From Amorphoplanes digitatis (lineage in GTDB: Bacteria > Actinomycetota > Actinomycetes > Mycobacteriales > Micromonosporaceae), in assembly GCF_014205335.1 (NCBI RefSeq), contig NZ_JACHNH010000001.1, forward strand, positions 7,310,501 to 7,374,500: a DNA stretch of 64,000 nt, read 5' to 3'. Below, one piece after another: positions 46,480-55,223 of this stretch. The translations under genes were made by a program, and so were the position numbers. The notes under the pieces are model-generated. The model did no database searches. It had not been told where the DNA came from and saw only the letters and a program-made list of their open reading frames with translations. Every line of letters begins with the position of its first letter. The stretch's first letter is position 1.

Positions 46480-47469
46480 TCACACCCGGTCGAGCGCCCG
46501 ATGAGGCAAACCGGGAAGCTCGACACTGATCAAATCCCCCGGCCGGATGGTGCCCCCGTGCAGAACCACGGCCATGACGCCCGCCTTACGCACCAGATTG
46601 CCCCCAGCATCCCGCCCGAGAACGTGTTTGAGCAGCCCCGCCCGGTACCCGTTGATCTGCTGACAGGGATTACGCAGCCCCGTAACAATCACCGCCGGCC
46701 GCGGATCTTCCTCACCCGCAGCTAACCCCTCGTCCTCGATCCGCGCAGCAAGAACCGCCACGACGGGAGCGACAACGGCCTCGAGACTCGCCAAGGCAGC
46801 AGCAGCGACAACAGCCGCCGCCCCCTCCAAGTCCCCACCCCGACCCGCCGCACCCTCCGGAAGCCCAGCCCGACCCGCCGCACCCTCCGGAAGCCCACCC
46901 CGACCCGCCGCACTCACCGGGAGCGCAACCCCACCTGCCACACCCGCCCGGGGCCCGGCCGCACCCGCCACACCCTCTGAGCACCCAGCCCCACCAGCCG
47001 CACCAACCGAGGGCTCAGCCCCACCCGCCGAGGGCCTAGCCCGGTCTGCGGATCGGTCCGAGTGCTCGGACGTGGCCTTGTCCACCGGCGGCGGACCGAA
47101 GCGCAGGATCGTGCCGACCGGCAGGCCGAGCAGGTCAAGGCCGACGGTGGTGACGTTCTCCCCCAGGCCGCCCGCCGGCACCTCGTAGCCCTCCGGCCGC
47201 ACCTCGTCGTGCAGTTCGGCGTGGATGAGATGTACCTGGCGCAGGTTGGGCTGGGTCGGGTCCGCGGCCACCCGGCTCCGGTGCTTGACCGTCACGCCCG
47301 CGTGGACGTCACCCTCAACGCCCAGGCCAGGGATCAGGATGATCTCGTCCCTGGTCGGCTTGGTGAACGAATAGACGTCATTGCAGCTCACCGAGGCGAC
47401 AACGCCCCGCAGCCCCTGTTCCGCTCCGACAACCCCGACAGCCGCCGGCTCCTGCTGATTAGCGCCCAT
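46480..47469 (-). CDS. MOSC-domain protein with a low-complexity Gly/Ala-rich insert
   Basis: I chose the ATG at 47469 (329 residues, MGANQQEP). The N-terminal half carries MOSC features: PGLGVEGDVHAG, NLRQVHLIHAELHDE and GGLGENVTTVGLDLLGLPVG. The C-terminal end continues the fold with VTGLRNPCQQINGYRAGLL and IRPGDLISVELP. Between them lie about 120 residues rich in Gly, Ala and Glu, with 10-residue repeats (GRGGLPEGAA, GRAGLPEGAA). MOSC proteins handle sulfur in molybdenum-cofactor or reductive detoxification chemistry. The insert falls in a probable surface loop, so the fold may survive. Confidence 0.85.
   Translation of the reverse strand: MGANQQEPAAVGVVGAEQGLRGVVASVSCNDVYSFTKPTRDEIILIPGLGVEGDVHAGVTVKHRSRVAADPTQPNLRQVHLIHAELHDEVRPEGYEVPAGGLGENVTTVGLDLLGLPVGTILRFGPPPVDKATSEHSDRSADRARPSAGGAEPSVGAAGGAGCSEGVAGAAGPRAGVAGGVALPVSAAGRGGLPEGAAGRAGLPEGAAGRGGDLEGAAAVVAAAALASLEAVVAPVVAVLAARIEDEGLAAGEEDPRPAVIVTGLRNPCQQINGYRAGLLKHVLGRDAGGNLVRKAGVMAVVLHGGTIRPGDLISVELPGLPHRALDRV
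46841..46920. repeat. 30-bp tandem repeat inside the MOSC gene
   Basis: Two nearly identical 30-bp units (46841-46870, 46871-46900) and a diverged third encode the 10-residue repeats GRxGLPEGAA. Because the unit is a multiple of three, copy-number change keeps the reading frame. Confidence 0.8.
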
Positions 47470-47516
47470 GGGCCCGAGTCTGCCCAAGCAACACCACCCT
47501 CCTCGACCACATTTCC

Positions 47517-47580
47517 CACAGCCCGGCCCTCAACCAGCCCCCACAGCCCGGCCCTCAACCAGCCCCCACAGCCCGGCCCT
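47517..47580. repeat. 25-bp tandem repeat upstream of the MOSC gene
   Basis: Two perfect units of 25 bp (47517-47541, 47542-47566) and 14 bases of a third, in the gap between the MOSC start and the DUF4240 gene. The unit is not a multiple of three and the region looks non-coding. Confidence 0.85.
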
Positions 47581-47605
47581 CCGTGGCGGGCCGCCACGGA
47601 GGGCC
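47575..47605. terminator. Hairpin after the DUF4240 gene
   Basis: Perfect 14-bp arms (47575-47588 and 47592-47605) with a 3-base loop, downstream of the minus-strand DUF4240 gene that ends at 47676. Confidence 0.7.
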
Positions 47606-47675
47606 TTCATCACCGTGCCGACCCACCGCGTCGGTGCAGGCCGTGGCAGCCGGCGCGGCCGGGTGCTCGGCCCGG

Positions 47676-48209
47676 TCAGTCCGGTGGCTCTAGGAACAGC
47701 TCGGAGAGGCGGGGCAGGCGCCGCTGCATCTCGTCCTCGTTGTCGAAGTCCCACAGCATCGCCGCATCCGGCCTGGTCGGCGCCGTCTCCTTGGCGGGCA
47801 GCCCCGCACCCGTGGCCTGCTGGTGTGCCTCCTCAGCGATGGTCAGCACCTCCTCGGCCTCGAAGACCGCGCCGGTCGACGCGGCGGCGCGCACCGAGGG
47901 GAGGTCGGCAAGGGAGTCGGGCTCGCGGACCGCCCGGGCCAGGACCTCCCGCCCGTTGGCAATCAGCCAGCCGCGGAAGTTGTCGAAGCCGTCGTCGGAG
48001 CAGCCGCCGTTGATCAGGTAGGCCGCCGCCCACAGGTCCTCCTTGCCGGAGGCGGCCATGACCTTGTCGAGGTGGCGGCCCCACGCCACGATCTCGTCGG
48101 GGTCGCGGGTGGCCAGGTCGGCGATGGCGCGCTTGGCCACCTCCTCAGGCGAACCCGGCCGGTCGGCGGTCGCCCGGTCGATGACCGTCCAGAAGTCGTC
48201 CGTTCTCAT
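47676..48209 (-). CDS. DUF4240 domain protein
   Basis: I chose the ATG at 48209 (177 residues, MRTDDFWTVIDRA); the frame is open far upstream, but only as a shadow of the divergent kinase gene. Residues 1-120 match the DUF4240 pattern: DDFWxxID, a helical pair, LWAAAYLINGGCSDDGFDNFRGWLI, and EAEE near residue 118. Function is unknown; the family is common in actinobacteria and may be linked to immunity or stress. Confidence 0.85.
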   Translation of the reverse strand: MRTDDFWTVIDRATADRPGSPEEVAKRAIADLATRDPDEIVAWGRHLDKVMAASGKEDLWAAAYLINGGCSDDGFDNFRGWLIANGREVLARAVREPDSLADLPSVRAAASTGAVFEAEEVLTIAEEAHQQATGAGLPAKETAPTRPDAAMLWDFDNEDEMQRRLPRLSELFLEPPD

Positions 48210-48261
48210 GGCCACAGCCTGCCAGCCGGGTACGACAGGAACGGGGAGGCAGGATGGGGGC

Positions 48262-49230
48262 ATGCGCGCGGTGTCACTGCCCGAGGTTGCGTACGGCGCT
48301 ACGGCCGTACGCCCGGATTGGGGTGATCTGCCCGCGGCCTTGCGGGAAGCGATCGGCGCGCGGCTCGGCGGGCCCGTCGCGGCCGCGGCCAGCGCGGGCG
48401 GCGGTTTCACCCGGGCCTTCGCGGCCCTGCTCACGACGGTGGCCGGGGACCGGGCGTTCGTCAAGGCCGCGCCGCTGACCGAACCGCTCTCCGACTGGTA
48501 CGCCCGTGAGGCGGCGATCACGGCCGCCCTGCCGCCGGAGGTTCCGGCCGCCCGGCCGCGGTGGACGCTGGTGGCCGAGGGGCATTTCGTGCTGTGCCTG
48601 GAGGCGATCGAGGGCCGCCTGCCCACGCTGCCCTGGGCACCCGCCGACCTGGCCGCGGCGCTGGCCGCGTGGGAGGCGTCGGCGGCGGCGCTGAGCAATC
48701 CGTCCGCCGAGCTGCTCGGTCTCGGCCTGCCGCCGCTCGGCGACATCGTTCGCGACGAGTTGTCGTGGTGGTCCGAGATCGCGGCCGGGCGCGCGCCGCT
48801 GCCTCCCGCGCCGCCCTGGGTGCCCGGCCGGCTGGGCGAGCTGGCCGCGCTGGAGCGAGCGCTGCCGGCCCTGGTCACGGGGCCGGGCATGCTGCACGGC
48901 GACCTGCGCGTGGACAACCTGCTCCTCGACCGCGACGGCCGGGCGTGGCTCTGCGACTGGACCTGGCCGTGCCGGGGCGAGCCGTGGTTTGACACGGTGA
49001 CGCTGCTGGTCACGGCGTATGCGAGCGGACTGGACGTCGACGCCGCCCTGTCCGGGTGGAACGCGCCGCCAGCGGGCGTCGACGGCGCCCTGGCCGCGCT
49101 CGGCGGATACTGGCTGACGCGGGCCGCCGGCGGGCCGAGCAGTGCTTCTCCACACAGCCGGCAACATCAGCGCTTCAGCGGCGAACAGGCCCTCAGCTGG
49201 CTCGCCGAGCGCCGCGGCTGGGCCTCCTAG
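48262..49230 (+). CDS. Aminoglycoside-phosphotransferase-like (APH/choline-kinase fold) protein
   Basis: The 322-residue protein starts at the ATG at 48262 behind AGGATGGGGG. It has the APH catalytic loop HGDLRVDN (His212, Asp214, Asn219) and the metal-binding Asp232 in LCDWTWP. Such proteins phosphorylate small molecules; many actinobacterial members have no known substrate, so resistance should not be assumed. It is divergent from the DUF4240 gene with 52 bp between starts. Confidence 0.85.
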   Translation: MRAVSLPEVAYGATAVRPDWGDLPAALREAIGARLGGPVAAAASAGGGFTRAFAALLTTVAGDRAFVKAAPLTEPLSDWYAREAAITAALPPEVPAARPRWTLVAEGHFVLCLEAIEGRLPTLPWAPADLAAALAAWEASAAALSNPSAELLGLGLPPLGDIVRDELSWWSEIAAGRAPLPPAPPWVPGRLGELAALERALPALVTGPGMLHGDLRVDNLLLDRDGRAWLCDWTWPCRGEPWFDTVTLLVTAYASGLDVDAALSGWNAPPAGVDGALAALGGYWLTRAAGGPSSASPHSRQHQRFSGEQALSWLAERRGWAS

Positions 49231-49273
49231 CTGGGCTTTTACCATCCGGCAGGGCGCCAAGGTTCCTAGCGAT

Positions 49274-49303
49274 TTGGGTGCCGCGAAGCGGGCCTGATAC
49301 ATT
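49274..49303 (+). promoter_or_regulatory. Candidate vegetative promoter of rpsT
   Basis: TTGGGT (49274-49279), an 18-base spacer and TACATT (49298-49303) lie 88 bp before the rpsT start, in a locally less GC-rich stretch. The match to a housekeeping sigma-factor promoter is moderate. Confidence 0.4.
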
Positions 49304-49390
49304 GGTTCGTCGCGTGTGGTGACGTTGCTTTTGGCTGCGGTCGCCACCGTCCGAGTACATCATCCGAACTAGTCAGGACAAGGCTGTCGC

Positions 49391-49657
49391 GTGGCGAACA
49401 TCAAGTCCCAGATCAAGCGCAACCGGCAGAACGAGAAGGCCCGGCTGCGCAACAAGTCGGTCAAGTCGTCGCTGAAGACCGTGATCCGCAAGCTGAACGA
49501 GGCGAGCGAGGCCGGCAACAACGAGTCGGCTACCGCGCTGCTGCGTGACGCCTCGCGCCAGCTCGACAAGGCCGTGAGCAAGGGCGTCATCCACAAGAAC
49601 CAGGCGGCGAACCGCAAGTCGGCCATCGCCAAGCGGGTCGCCTCGCTGTCTGCCTGA
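49391..49657 (+). CDS. rpsT: 30S ribosomal protein S20
   Basis: An 88-residue, GTG-started, very basic protein beginning ANIKSQIKRNRQNEKARLRN and ending with NRKSAIAKRV, as expected for S20, which binds 16S rRNA early in 30S assembly. It lies on the opposite strand to holA and lepA, its usual actinobacterial arrangement. Confidence 0.98.
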   Translation: MANIKSQIKRNRQNEKARLRNKSVKSSLKTVIRKLNEASEAGNNESATALLRDASRQLDKAVSKGVIHKNQAANRKSAIAKRVASLSA

Positions 49658-50152
49658 CCGCAGGCTGGTCATAGACCGCACCTCCGGGCACCGTAGGACC
49701 TCCGGGTCCAGCGGTGCCTGAGTTGTTTCCGCCTACGGCAGCCGACCGCTGCGGCCGAGCAGCCAGCAGCTCGGTCGGCCCACAGCGGGCCAGCCAAGCC
49801 AGCAGCTCGGCATGCACAGCAGGCCAGGCACGCCAGCAGCTCGACAGGCCGAACAGTCAGCCGGCCGAGCTGGCCCAGCCAGACCGGCCAGCCAGGCAGG
49901 AAGGCAGCCCAGGGCAGGGACGATCGGCGACAGCGGTCGCTAAAGATCAGCCAGCTGGCGCCCACGAACGGTGATGGTCGGGGACCGCGAGGCCGGTTCT
50001 GCACGACTACAACCACCATTGGCAAAGGCCGCACCCGTCACCAAGTTGACCAACCTCGCCGGACAGCACTAACTGCCGGGAATGCCGCAGCTCACGGGCC
50101 TGGTGGCCGCAGCTGCTCACCTGGCCTGCCGGCGGGCCGCTCCGACCTGCCG
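49658..50152. other. 495-bp gene-free region with short repeats
   Basis: I see no convincing gene. The region is C/G-rich with repeated CAGC/GGCC words. A 14-base word, AGCCAGCAGCTCGG, occurs at 49761 and 49797, with a two-mismatch copy at 49831. The open frames here have low-complexity Ser/Pro/Gln composition and no ribosome sites. It separates the converging rpsT and the operon ending at 50153. Confidence 0.6.
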
Positions 50153-50716
50153 CTATTGGTAGCGGCGCGCAGCCGACTGACGCGCCCGCTGCTGACGCTC
50201 GTCCAACAGCTCCGCCCGCGGCCACCCGACCGGCGGCCCGTTCATGGCGCTCGCGTCGATCGCCCCGACCGGCGGCGCCGCCCACCGTTCGCCGATGGGT
50301 CCTCCCGGCGCCGTCGTCTGCCGGACGTCGGCAGAACGGAACGCCGACGCCCCGCTGGACCGGGAAGGCGCGATCACCGAGGTGGGCAGCCGCACGGTGT
50401 CCTCCCCCGGCTCATAGCCGCGGGCGGCCCGGCGGTTGACGGCCACGGGCCGCGCGGCCCCGGACCGGATCACCATCCCCGCCACCACGTCGTTGAGCTT
50501 GACCATCACCGCGACCGTCGTCGGCAGCACCAGCACGCCCCACCAGCTGACCAGCTCGGCCAGCGCCAGCAGAATGCCCAGCGCCACGGCGCCCTCGAGA
50601 AACACGAAGCACAGGAAGCCACTGGGCGCCAGATATTGCAGCCCCAGCATGCGCGCGTAGAGCGGCTGCTGCCGTGCCTCGTCGCGGGACATCCCGGCGC
50701 GACGGGACCGGCTCAT
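50153..50716 (-). CDS. Small membrane protein coupled to holA
   Basis: The ATG at 50716 overlaps the holA stop (ATGA), so the 187-residue product is translationally coupled to it. Residues about 30-75 hold two membrane segments (PSGFLCFVFLEGAVALGILL and SWWGVLVLPTTVAVMVKL). The C-terminal 100 residues are polar, Arg/Ala/Pro-rich and probably disordered. Proteins of this shape follow holA in related genomes; their function is unknown. Confidence 0.75.
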   Translation of the reverse strand: MSRSRRAGMSRDEARQQPLYARMLGLQYLAPSGFLCFVFLEGAVALGILLALAELVSWWGVLVLPTTVAVMVKLNDVVAGMVIRSGAARPVAVNRRAARGYEPGEDTVRLPTSVIAPSRSSGASAFRSADVRQTTAPGGPIGERWAAPPVGAIDASAMNGPPVGWPRAELLDERQQRARQSAARRYQ

Positions 50717-51687
50717 CGCGCACCGCCGGAACGGCGTGCGGCCGCGACGGCGAAGACCGCCTGCTCCAGCGCGTAGCCACGGTCCTCGGCGCCGCCCTTG
50801 ACGGCCGCGTTGCAGTCGGCCGCCGCGCGCATCGCGTCGACCAGTCCCTCCGGGGTCCAGCCGCGGCTGCGCTCCTGCGCCTTCTGGATCTTCCACGCGG
50901 GCATGCCCAGCGAGCTGGCCATCTGGTACGGGTTGCCGCGGCCGGCCGAGGCCACGCGCGCGACCGTGCGGACGCCGTCGGCGATGGCGTCCGCGATCGG
51001 CACCGGGTCGACGCCGACGTGCAGCGCCCAGCGCAGGGCCTCGAGCGCGCCCGGCACGTCGCCGACCATGGCCGCGTCGGCGACCGCGAAGCCGCTGACC
51101 TCGGCGCGGCCCTTGTAGTAGCGCGCGACCACGGCCGCGCTGATCTTGCCGTCGGTGTCGGCGAGCAGCTGAGAGCAGGCCGCCGCGATCTCGCGAAGGT
51201 CGCTGCCCACCGCCGCGAGCAGGGCGGCCGCGGCCTGCTCGTCGCAGCGCCCGCCGTTGCGCCGGAACTCGTCGCGCACGAACGCGATCCGCTCGCGGTC
51301 GCCCTTGAGCTTCGCCACGGGCACGACCGTCGCGCCGGCCGTGCGCAGCCCGTCAGCGAACGCCTTGCCCTTGGCCCCGCCCACGTGCGCGACGATCAGC
51401 GTGACGTCCGGATCGGGATTCTTCGCGTACGCGAGCAGCGCCGTGACGAGGTCCTTGCGCGCGTCCTGCCCGCTGCGGATCACCAGCACCCGCCGGCCGC
51501 CGAACAGCGACGGGCTGAGCATCTCGGCGACCTCGCCGGCGGCGAGCGCACCCGCCTCGTACTCCCGGACGTCGGCGCCGGGCTCCTCCGCCCGCGCCGC
51601 GGCGACCGCTGCGGCGATCGCCCGGGCAGCGAGCAGCTCCTCGTCGCCTTGGACGAGCAACAACGAGGCGGGAGGCGCGGTGTTCAC
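50713..51687 (-). CDS. holA: DNA polymerase III delta subunit (clamp-loader)
   Basis: The GTG at 51687 gives MNTAPPASLLLVQGDEELLAARA and 324 residues, the normal actinobacterial HolA size; the frame is open to 51756. LLVQGDEELL at the N terminus is the degenerate nucleotide site of delta. GSDLREIAAACSQL and FAVADAAMVGDVPGALEAL are typical of the middle and collar domains. HolA opens the beta clamp. It belongs to the housekeeping block, but here accessory genes separate it from comEC. Confidence 0.94.
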   Translation of the reverse strand: MNTAPPASLLLVQGDEELLAARAIAAAVAAARAEEPGADVREYEAGALAAGEVAEMLSPSLFGGRRVLVIRSGQDARKDLVTALLAYAKNPDPDVTLIVAHVGGAKGKAFADGLRTAGATVVPVAKLKGDRERIAFVRDEFRRNGGRCDEQAAAALLAAVGSDLREIAAACSQLLADTDGKISAAVVARYYKGRAEVSGFAVADAAMVGDVPGALEALRWALHVGVDPVPIADAIADGVRTVARVASAGRGNPYQMASSLGMPAWKIQKAQERSRGWTPEGLVDAMRAAADCNAAVKGGAEDRGYALEQAVFAVAAARRSGGAR

Positions 51688-51934
51688 GTCCGAAATCTTC
51701 GCACGGGGGGCTGACGCTTCCGCACGGCTCACTCGTTTGCGCCGCTGTCCAACCACGGAACGCGAAAGCAGACATATCGGCGATCCGCCATGCGGATCAG
51801 GCCGTAATGATTCTCGATCAGGCTGAATGTCTACCTTTCATCGCGAACGTGATCCGGAGCACATACGAACCGATCGCCCGGGGTCGAATCGCACTCTCGG
51901 CCTAATCCGGGCGTGTCGTGGGCCTCCCGAACGC

Positions 51935-54346
51935 TCAGTGGTCCCGCGGAAGATCCGAGGCCGCGGTCGCCCAGGTCGTGTTCGCGGTCGGCCCCAGCGT
52001 GAAGGTCACCGTGCCGCCGCGTTGCAGGTACGACTCCGGCAGCCAGGAGCGCCGCAGCGCCGACCCGTTCAGCTGGACGCCCTGCACGTACGTGTCGGCG
52101 CTGTTCGCGTTGACCGTCAGCCGCACCCCGTTGGCGCGATCGATCACCACGCGACTGAAGACCGGACTGCCGAGCAACAGCTCCGCACGCCCCGGCACCT
52201 GCGGAAAGAGCCCGATCGCCGCGAACACGTACCAGGAGCTCATGGTGCCGAGATCGTCATTGCCCGGCAGCCCGCCGGGCCCGATCCCGTACGCGGTGTC
52301 GACGATCTGCCGCACCGTCGCCTGCGTCTTCCACGGCTGGCCGAGCCCGTTGTAGAGCCACGGCGCGTGGATACCCGGCTCGTTGGTCGGGTCGTAGCGC
52401 AGCGCGTTACCGCCGAGCACCGCCCAGTTGCCGTTCTCGTCGTGGAAGAAGCCGTCGAGCCGCGTCGCCGCCGCGGGCCGGCCGCCCATCAGCGTGGCCA
52501 GGCCCGACACGTCCTGCGGCACCATCCAGGTGTACGTGGCGCTGGAACCCTGCGCGAAGCCGACGTCCGTCGACGGCGTGAATCCGGCCTGCCAGCTGCC
52601 GTCCGCCCGCCGCGCCGCCTGATAGCCGACCGCGGGATTGAACGTGTTCTTCCAGTAGTCCCCGCGCGGCAGCAGCTGCCGGTACAGGTCGCCGCGCCCG
52701 GCACGCTGCGCCCACATCGCCAGCGAGAAGTCGGCGAGCGAGTTCTCCAGCGTCTCGGCGGCGCCGCCCCAGCAGTGGCAGATGTCGTTCGCCGCGTACT
52801 TCAGCGCCAGGTAGGTGTTCAGCGTGGGGCGCTGGCCGAGGCACTGCCCGGGGCATCCGGCGTCGGAGAGCGCGTCCGGGTTCTGCACCGTGGCCTGCTT
52901 GACCAGCGACTCGAGCGCGGCATCGACGTCGAAGTCGGCCGCACCCATCGCGTAGTAGGTGGCCAGCGTCGGCGCGGCCGGGTCGCCGGTCATGACGTGG
53001 GTCGGCGCGCCGAGGTGCAGCCAGCGGTCCCAGACGCCGTTGTTCTGTGCGGCGAAGTCCAGCATCGACTGGGCCATGTCGCCGGCGACGTCGGGCCGAA
53101 GCAGGGCCAGCAACTGGATCTGCGCCCGGTACTGGTCCCAGCCCGAGAAGGTGCCATAGACGGCCCGCTGACCGGCCCGCATGCGGTGAACTTGCAGGTC
53201 GGCGCCGAGGTACTGGCCGTCGATGTCGTTCATGGTCTGCGGCTGCATGAGCGAGTGGTAGACCGCGGTGTAGAACGCGGTCGTCCGCGCCGCGGTGCCA
53301 CCGCCGACCCCGATGCGCCCGAGCTCGGTGTTCCAGGCGTCCCGGGTGGCCGCCGCGACGGAGTCGACGGTCGCGGTGTCCGGCACCTCGGCGTCCCGGT
53401 TGGCCGCGGCTGCGCCCGTGCTCACGTACGAGATGCCGATCCGCATCCGCACGTCGCCGCCGGCGTCGAAGCCGACCCAGCCGCCGGATCCCTTGCCGGC
53501 CCGGTCCGCGCCGGTGAGGTATCCCTCTCCTCCGGTCGCCGTGGTGCCGCCCGGGGTGACGGTCGCGTTCTGCCAGGTCCCGGTCCGGGCGAAGTCGCGG
53601 TCGAAGACCGCGCTGAAGTACAGGCGGTAGTACGAGCGCCGGTTCGGGTTGGTCGCCCCGCCGCCGTTGCCCCGCCGCCCGCAGAACCCTCCGGTCAAAA
53701 CCGACCCATTCACCGTACGGGCGGAGGCGTCGATGTCGATCCGGGCGTCCTCGCTGCCGTTGAGCGAGTTCGACGTGCGGAACAGCAGGTTCGCGGCGGA
53801 GCCGGCGGGGAACGAGAAGTTCCCGATGCCGGCCCGTGTGCTCACCGCGAGGTCGGTCCGCACGCCGTTGTCGAGCCCGACCGTGTACCGCCCGGGCCCG
53901 GCCGACTCGTTGGCGTGCGAGAACGTCGACGAGTACCGCTGGTCGCGGGTGTCGGCGGTGGGCGAGGTCGTCACGTCACCCACGTACGGCATGATCGGCA
54001 CATCGCCGGCCGCGCCGGGGCTGCAACCGGCCCCGTTGACGTGCGTCAGGCTGAAGCCGCGCAGCCTGGTCACGTTGTAGTCGTAACCGTTCGACGCGGG
54101 CGCGCCGGTCTGGTCGCCGGCGGTGTTCGTCGGGCTCCACGCGATCATGCCGAACGGCCGCGTCGCACCGGGCCAGGTGTTGCCGCCGCGAGTGGTACCG
54201 ACGAACGGGTCCACATAGCTCGCCGGGTCCTCGACCAGCGGCACCGGGGCGGGTGCGGCGGCGACCGGGGCGGCGGGCGCCAGCACCGCGATCAGGACCG
54301 CACCCACCGCCGCGGCGAGCAGGGCACGCATGCGTGACATCGACAT
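51935..54346 (-). CDS. Secreted GH92 family alpha-1,2-mannosidase-like glycosidase
   Basis: The 803-residue protein has a signal peptide of about 30 residues. It then shows the GH92 hallmark YVDPFVGTTRGGNTWPGATRPFGMIAWSP near residue 45 and, later, YGTFSGWDQYRAQIQLLALLRPD, NDDLGTMSSWYVFAAIGLFP and GSPVFSRVVI, all characteristic of the catalytic (alpha/alpha)6 domain. GH92 enzymes are calcium-dependent exo-mannosidases trimming fungal, plant or animal mannans. Here the enzyme is probably used to scavenge mannose outside the cell. Confidence 0.94.
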   Translation of the reverse strand: MSMSRMRALLAAAVGAVLIAVLAPAAPVAAAPAPVPLVEDPASYVDPFVGTTRGGNTWPGATRPFGMIAWSPTNTAGDQTGAPASNGYDYNVTRLRGFSLTHVNGAGCSPGAAGDVPIMPYVGDVTTSPTADTRDQRYSSTFSHANESAGPGRYTVGLDNGVRTDLAVSTRAGIGNFSFPAGSAANLLFRTSNSLNGSEDARIDIDASARTVNGSVLTGGFCGRRGNGGGATNPNRRSYYRLYFSAVFDRDFARTGTWQNATVTPGGTTATGGEGYLTGADRAGKGSGGWVGFDAGGDVRMRIGISYVSTGAAAANRDAEVPDTATVDSVAAATRDAWNTELGRIGVGGGTAARTTAFYTAVYHSLMQPQTMNDIDGQYLGADLQVHRMRAGQRAVYGTFSGWDQYRAQIQLLALLRPDVAGDMAQSMLDFAAQNNGVWDRWLHLGAPTHVMTGDPAAPTLATYYAMGAADFDVDAALESLVKQATVQNPDALSDAGCPGQCLGQRPTLNTYLALKYAANDICHCWGGAAETLENSLADFSLAMWAQRAGRGDLYRQLLPRGDYWKNTFNPAVGYQAARRADGSWQAGFTPSTDVGFAQGSSATYTWMVPQDVSGLATLMGGRPAAATRLDGFFHDENGNWAVLGGNALRYDPTNEPGIHAPWLYNGLGQPWKTQATVRQIVDTAYGIGPGGLPGNDDLGTMSSWYVFAAIGLFPQVPGRAELLLGSPVFSRVVIDRANGVRLTVNANSADTYVQGVQLNGSALRRSWLPESYLQRGGTVTFTLGPTANTTWATAASDLPRDH

Positions 54347-54383
54347 GCGTCACCCTACGACGACGTAGATGATCACCGATACC

Positions 54384-55145
54384 TCACTGCCCCGCCGCCG
54401 GGTGAACGCCGCGCGAACCGCTGTCGGCGAGCCACTGCTCGAACGTCTGCGTACCCCTCGCTCCGGGGCCGGTGGGCAGCAGACCGCCGCCGGCCATCGG
54501 CCCGGGCAGCCACAGCGGAACGACCGGCCGTCGCCGGCTGCCACCCGCCCGGATCAGCCGCCGGGCCATGTCGACAAGCGACTCCATCCGGGGCCCGGCC
54601 AGGTCGGGGACGGCGCCCTGCGGCCCGCCGTCGACGATCGCCACCAGCGCCTCGGCGACCTCACGCACGGCGATGGGCTGGACGGTCAGCCGCGGCACCA
54701 GCGCGACCGGCCCGGGCGTCCGGTCGAGCAGCTGCCCCGCGAACTCGTGGAACTGCGTAGCCCGCAGCACGCTCCAGGGCACTGAGCCGTCCCGGACGAC
54801 CTCCTCCTGCCGCAGCTTGCCCTGGTAGTACCCGGTCTTCACCCGGTCGATCCCGACGATCGAGAGCGCGACGTGGTGCCGCACCCCGGCACGCGCCGCC
54901 GCGCCGAGCAGGTTGCGCCCGGCGGTGTCGAAGAAGCCCACGGCGACGTCCCGCTTCAGCGTCGTCACGTTGCTCACATCGATCGTGGCGTCCACCCCGT
55001 CGAGCGCGGCGTCCAGCCCCGCCCCTGACACCAGGTCGACACCCGTCGAGCGGGCCAGCACAACCGGCTCGTGCCCCGCGGCGGTCAGCATCTCGACGAC
55101 GTACCGGCCGGTCACCCCGGTGCCGCCTGCCACTGCGACCTTCAT
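54384..55145 (-). CDS. NmrA-like NAD(P)-binding atypical short-chain reductase
   Basis: The ATG at 55145 sits behind GAGGAGGCAACG; the product is 253 residues. The N-terminal Rossmann motif VAVAGGTGVTGRYVVEML (GxxGxxG) binds NAD(P). The conserved YYQGKLRQEEVV keeps the Tyr and Lys spacing of the family. Relatives are redox sensors or quinone/flavin reductases; the substrate is unknown. Confidence 0.88.
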   Translation of the reverse strand: MKVAVAGGTGVTGRYVVEMLTAAGHEPVVLARSTGVDLVSGAGLDAALDGVDATIDVSNVTTLKRDVAVGFFDTAGRNLLGAAARAGVRHHVALSIVGIDRVKTGYYQGKLRQEEVVRDGSVPWSVLRATQFHEFAGQLLDRTPGPVALVPRLTVQPIAVREVAEALVAIVDGGPQGAVPDLAGPRMESLVDMARRLIRAGGSRRRPVVPLWLPGPMAGGGLLPTGPGARGTQTFEQWLADSGSRGVHPAAGQ

Positions 55146-55223
55146 CGTTGCCTCCTCATCGCTCATCGATCTTCGACGAGTGGGACGAGCCGGCCCTCCG
55201 GAATGTGACGGCGCGGCGGCCCG

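Noticed and set aside
47517..47580. Possible CRISPR or IS inverted repeats
   Set aside because: Simple head-to-tail 25-bp units without spacers and without a transposase nearby.
48262..49230. Aminoglycoside resistance gene
   Set aside because: Only the generic APH fold and catalytic loop can be seen; this family includes many metabolic kinases, so a resistance call is not supported.
49714..49974. 86-codon plus-strand open frame after rpsT
   Set aside because: Low-complexity Ser/Gln/Pro/Ala product, no ribosome-binding site and built from local DNA repeats.
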